Shown here: positions 35,887 through 36,485 of the stretch, one piece after another
How the letters are laid out: every line of letters begins with the position of its first letter
How positions within the stretch are numbered: position 1 is the first letter of the stretch
Source of the DNA: Wenjunlia vitaminophila DSM 41686
GTDB taxonomy: Bacteria; Actinomycetota; Actinomycetes; Streptomycetales; Streptomycetaceae
Assembly: GCF_000380165.1 (NCBI RefSeq)
Contig: NZ_KB904689.1
Location: 766-37,250 of the forward strand
Length of the DNA: 36,485 nucleotides
Direction of reading: 5' to 3'
Made by a program: the position numbers and the translations under genes
The notes under the pieces: generated by a model
Databases searched by the model: none
What the model was told of the DNA's origin: nothing
What the model saw: the letters and a program-made list of their open reading frames with translations, nothing else

Positions 35887-36090
35887 TCAGGTGATGCGGA
35901 TGTCCACCAGCGGGGTGCCGGCCTCGAGTGCGACGTGTAGCGCACGGAGTCGGGCGTAGGCGCGGCCGTCGCGGCGAGTCAGGGCGCGGCGGGTGGGCGC
36001 GGGGAGGCTCCCCCAGCAGGGGCCGCACAGGTACTGGCCTGGCCGGCGGGGCCGGGTGTGGCAGGCAGGGCATGGGGGTGGGGGCATCAC
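35887..36090 (-). CDS. Small zinc-ribbon protein, 67 aa
   Basis: GTG at 36090 or ATG at 36087, overlapping the upstream stop. CPACHTRPRRPGQYLCGPCW (about 7-26) is a complete four-Cys zinc ribbon. A basic helix follows (TRRALTRRDGRAYARLRALH) and then VALEAGTPLVDIRIT. The pattern is typical of short proteins in actinophage accessory operons. Zinc plus basic helix suggests nucleic-acid binding. Confidence 0.72.
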   Translation of the reverse strand: MMPPPPCPACHTRPRRPGQYLCGPCWGSLPAPTRRALTRRDGRAYARLRALHVALEAGTPLVDIRIT

Positions 36091-36398
36091 GCGGTCTCCT
36101 CAAGGTGGTAGGTGGCGATGTCGGGCAGGTCGGTGATGGGCATGTGGCGCCGCTGTCGGCGGCTGTAGCCCTCGGGCCGGTCGGCGGGCGGGCTCGGGGC
36201 GGGCTCGGCGTTCCCGCAGGGCTCGGGCGCCCACAGGGCGAGCTGTCCGGCGGTCGGCCGCCCACCCTCCGTCGCGCCGCTCGGGCCCGCGCGGGCCGGG
36301 GTTGGCTGGTGGGTGCGGCGGCAGACGGGCCCGGCGCCGGCCGCCCGGGACGCTGGGTCCCGGAGCGGTCGGCGGCACCAGCGGCAACGTGGGGTCAC
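36087..36398 (-). CDS. DUF6011-like zinc-finger protein, 103 aa
   Basis: GTG at 36398 overlaps the stop of the gene to its right as GTGA; the open frame reaches the window edge but that part overlaps the neighbour. CRWCRRPLRDPASRAAGAGPV then C (about 5-26) fits the DUF6011 pattern CxxCxxxLxDPxSxxxGxGPxC. The middle is a Pro/Gly-rich linker, the end acidic (ITDLPDIATYHLEETA). Its role is unknown. Confidence 0.7.
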   Translation of the reverse strand: MTPRCRWCRRPLRDPASRAAGAGPVCRRTHQPTPARAGPSGATEGGRPTAGQLALWAPEPCGNAEPAPSPPADRPEGYSRRQRRHMPITDLPDIATYHLEETA

Positions 36399-36484
36399 AG
36401 CGGCTCGCCCGCCGCGAGGCGGAGAAGCACCGCGCCGTGGCAGTGGTCGGGCCAGCCGGGCTCCGGGGCCGGGCACCAGCACAT
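36395..36484 (-). CDS. Small Cys/His peptide at right edge, possibly partial
   Basis: MCWCPAPEPGWPDHCHGAVL, then LRLAAGEPL, 29 residues from an ATG at 36484. The frame is open to the window edge, so the real start may lie outside. CWC and HCH provide possible metal ligands. Coupled to the next gene by GTGA, so it belongs to the zinc-protein operon. Confidence 0.5.
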   Translation of the reverse strand: MCWCPAPEPGWPDHCHGAVLLRLAAGEPL

Positions 36485-36485
36485 G

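Overview
High-GC actinobacterial DNA, most like Streptomyces or a close relative: GTG starts are common, many stops and starts overlap as GTGA or ATGA, and third positions are G/C. The window carries a siphovirus genome segment, read almost entirely on the minus strand, joined to an accessory region. No integrase, replication gene, tRNA, rRNA or CRISPR array is visible, so prophage, free phage and phage-plasmid cannot be told apart from this window.

Region 1 (about 20.8 kb down to 1, minus strand) is a classic late operon in packaging-to-lysis order. It runs HNH endonuclease, TerS, TerL, portal, MuF-like protein, scaffold, HK97-type capsid protein, a GT4 glycosyltransferase, four head-tail/neck proteins, major tail protein, tail-assembly chaperones joined by a -1 frameshift, a 1,729-residue tape measure with two murein hydrolase domains, four tail-tip/adsorption proteins, and an amidase endolysin cut by the left edge. 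Gaps are tiny or negative. A strong hairpin after the major tail gene probably sets its expression apart.

Region 2 (20.6-23.3 kb, minus) holds small accessory genes around the packaging genes: a decayed gene with an ACG start and a frameshift, a SAM methyltransferase, a lipoprotein that may act at the cell surface, and a small helix-turn-helix (HTH) protein.

Region 3 (23.5-26.2 kb) is the most unusual part. Three paralogous proteins of about 120 residues each sit behind an almost identical promoter plus about 65-nt leader. A fourth copy of the promoter faces the other way and drives a 55-residue protein. A fifth, partial leader copy is embedded in a strong hairpin. A two-HTH DNA-binding protein lies inside the cluster.

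Region 4 (26.2-31.4 kb, minus) is a tightly coupled operon of small soluble and polytopic membrane proteins, two of them with C-terminal HTH segments. These resemble the spread/transfer-type proteins of actinobacterial plasmids and integrative elements more than virion genes.

Region 5 (31.5-34.6 kb, mixed strands) looks like cargo: an HTH regulator behind palindromes, a 45-residue peptide coupled to a protein-isoaspartate-methyltransferase-like enzyme (a possible two-gene RiPP-type pair), and three small plus-strand genes, one RelE/ParE-like.

Region 6 (34.7-36.5 kb, minus) is a run of small Cys-rich zinc-ribbon proteins of the kind found in actinophages and Streptomyces mobile elements.
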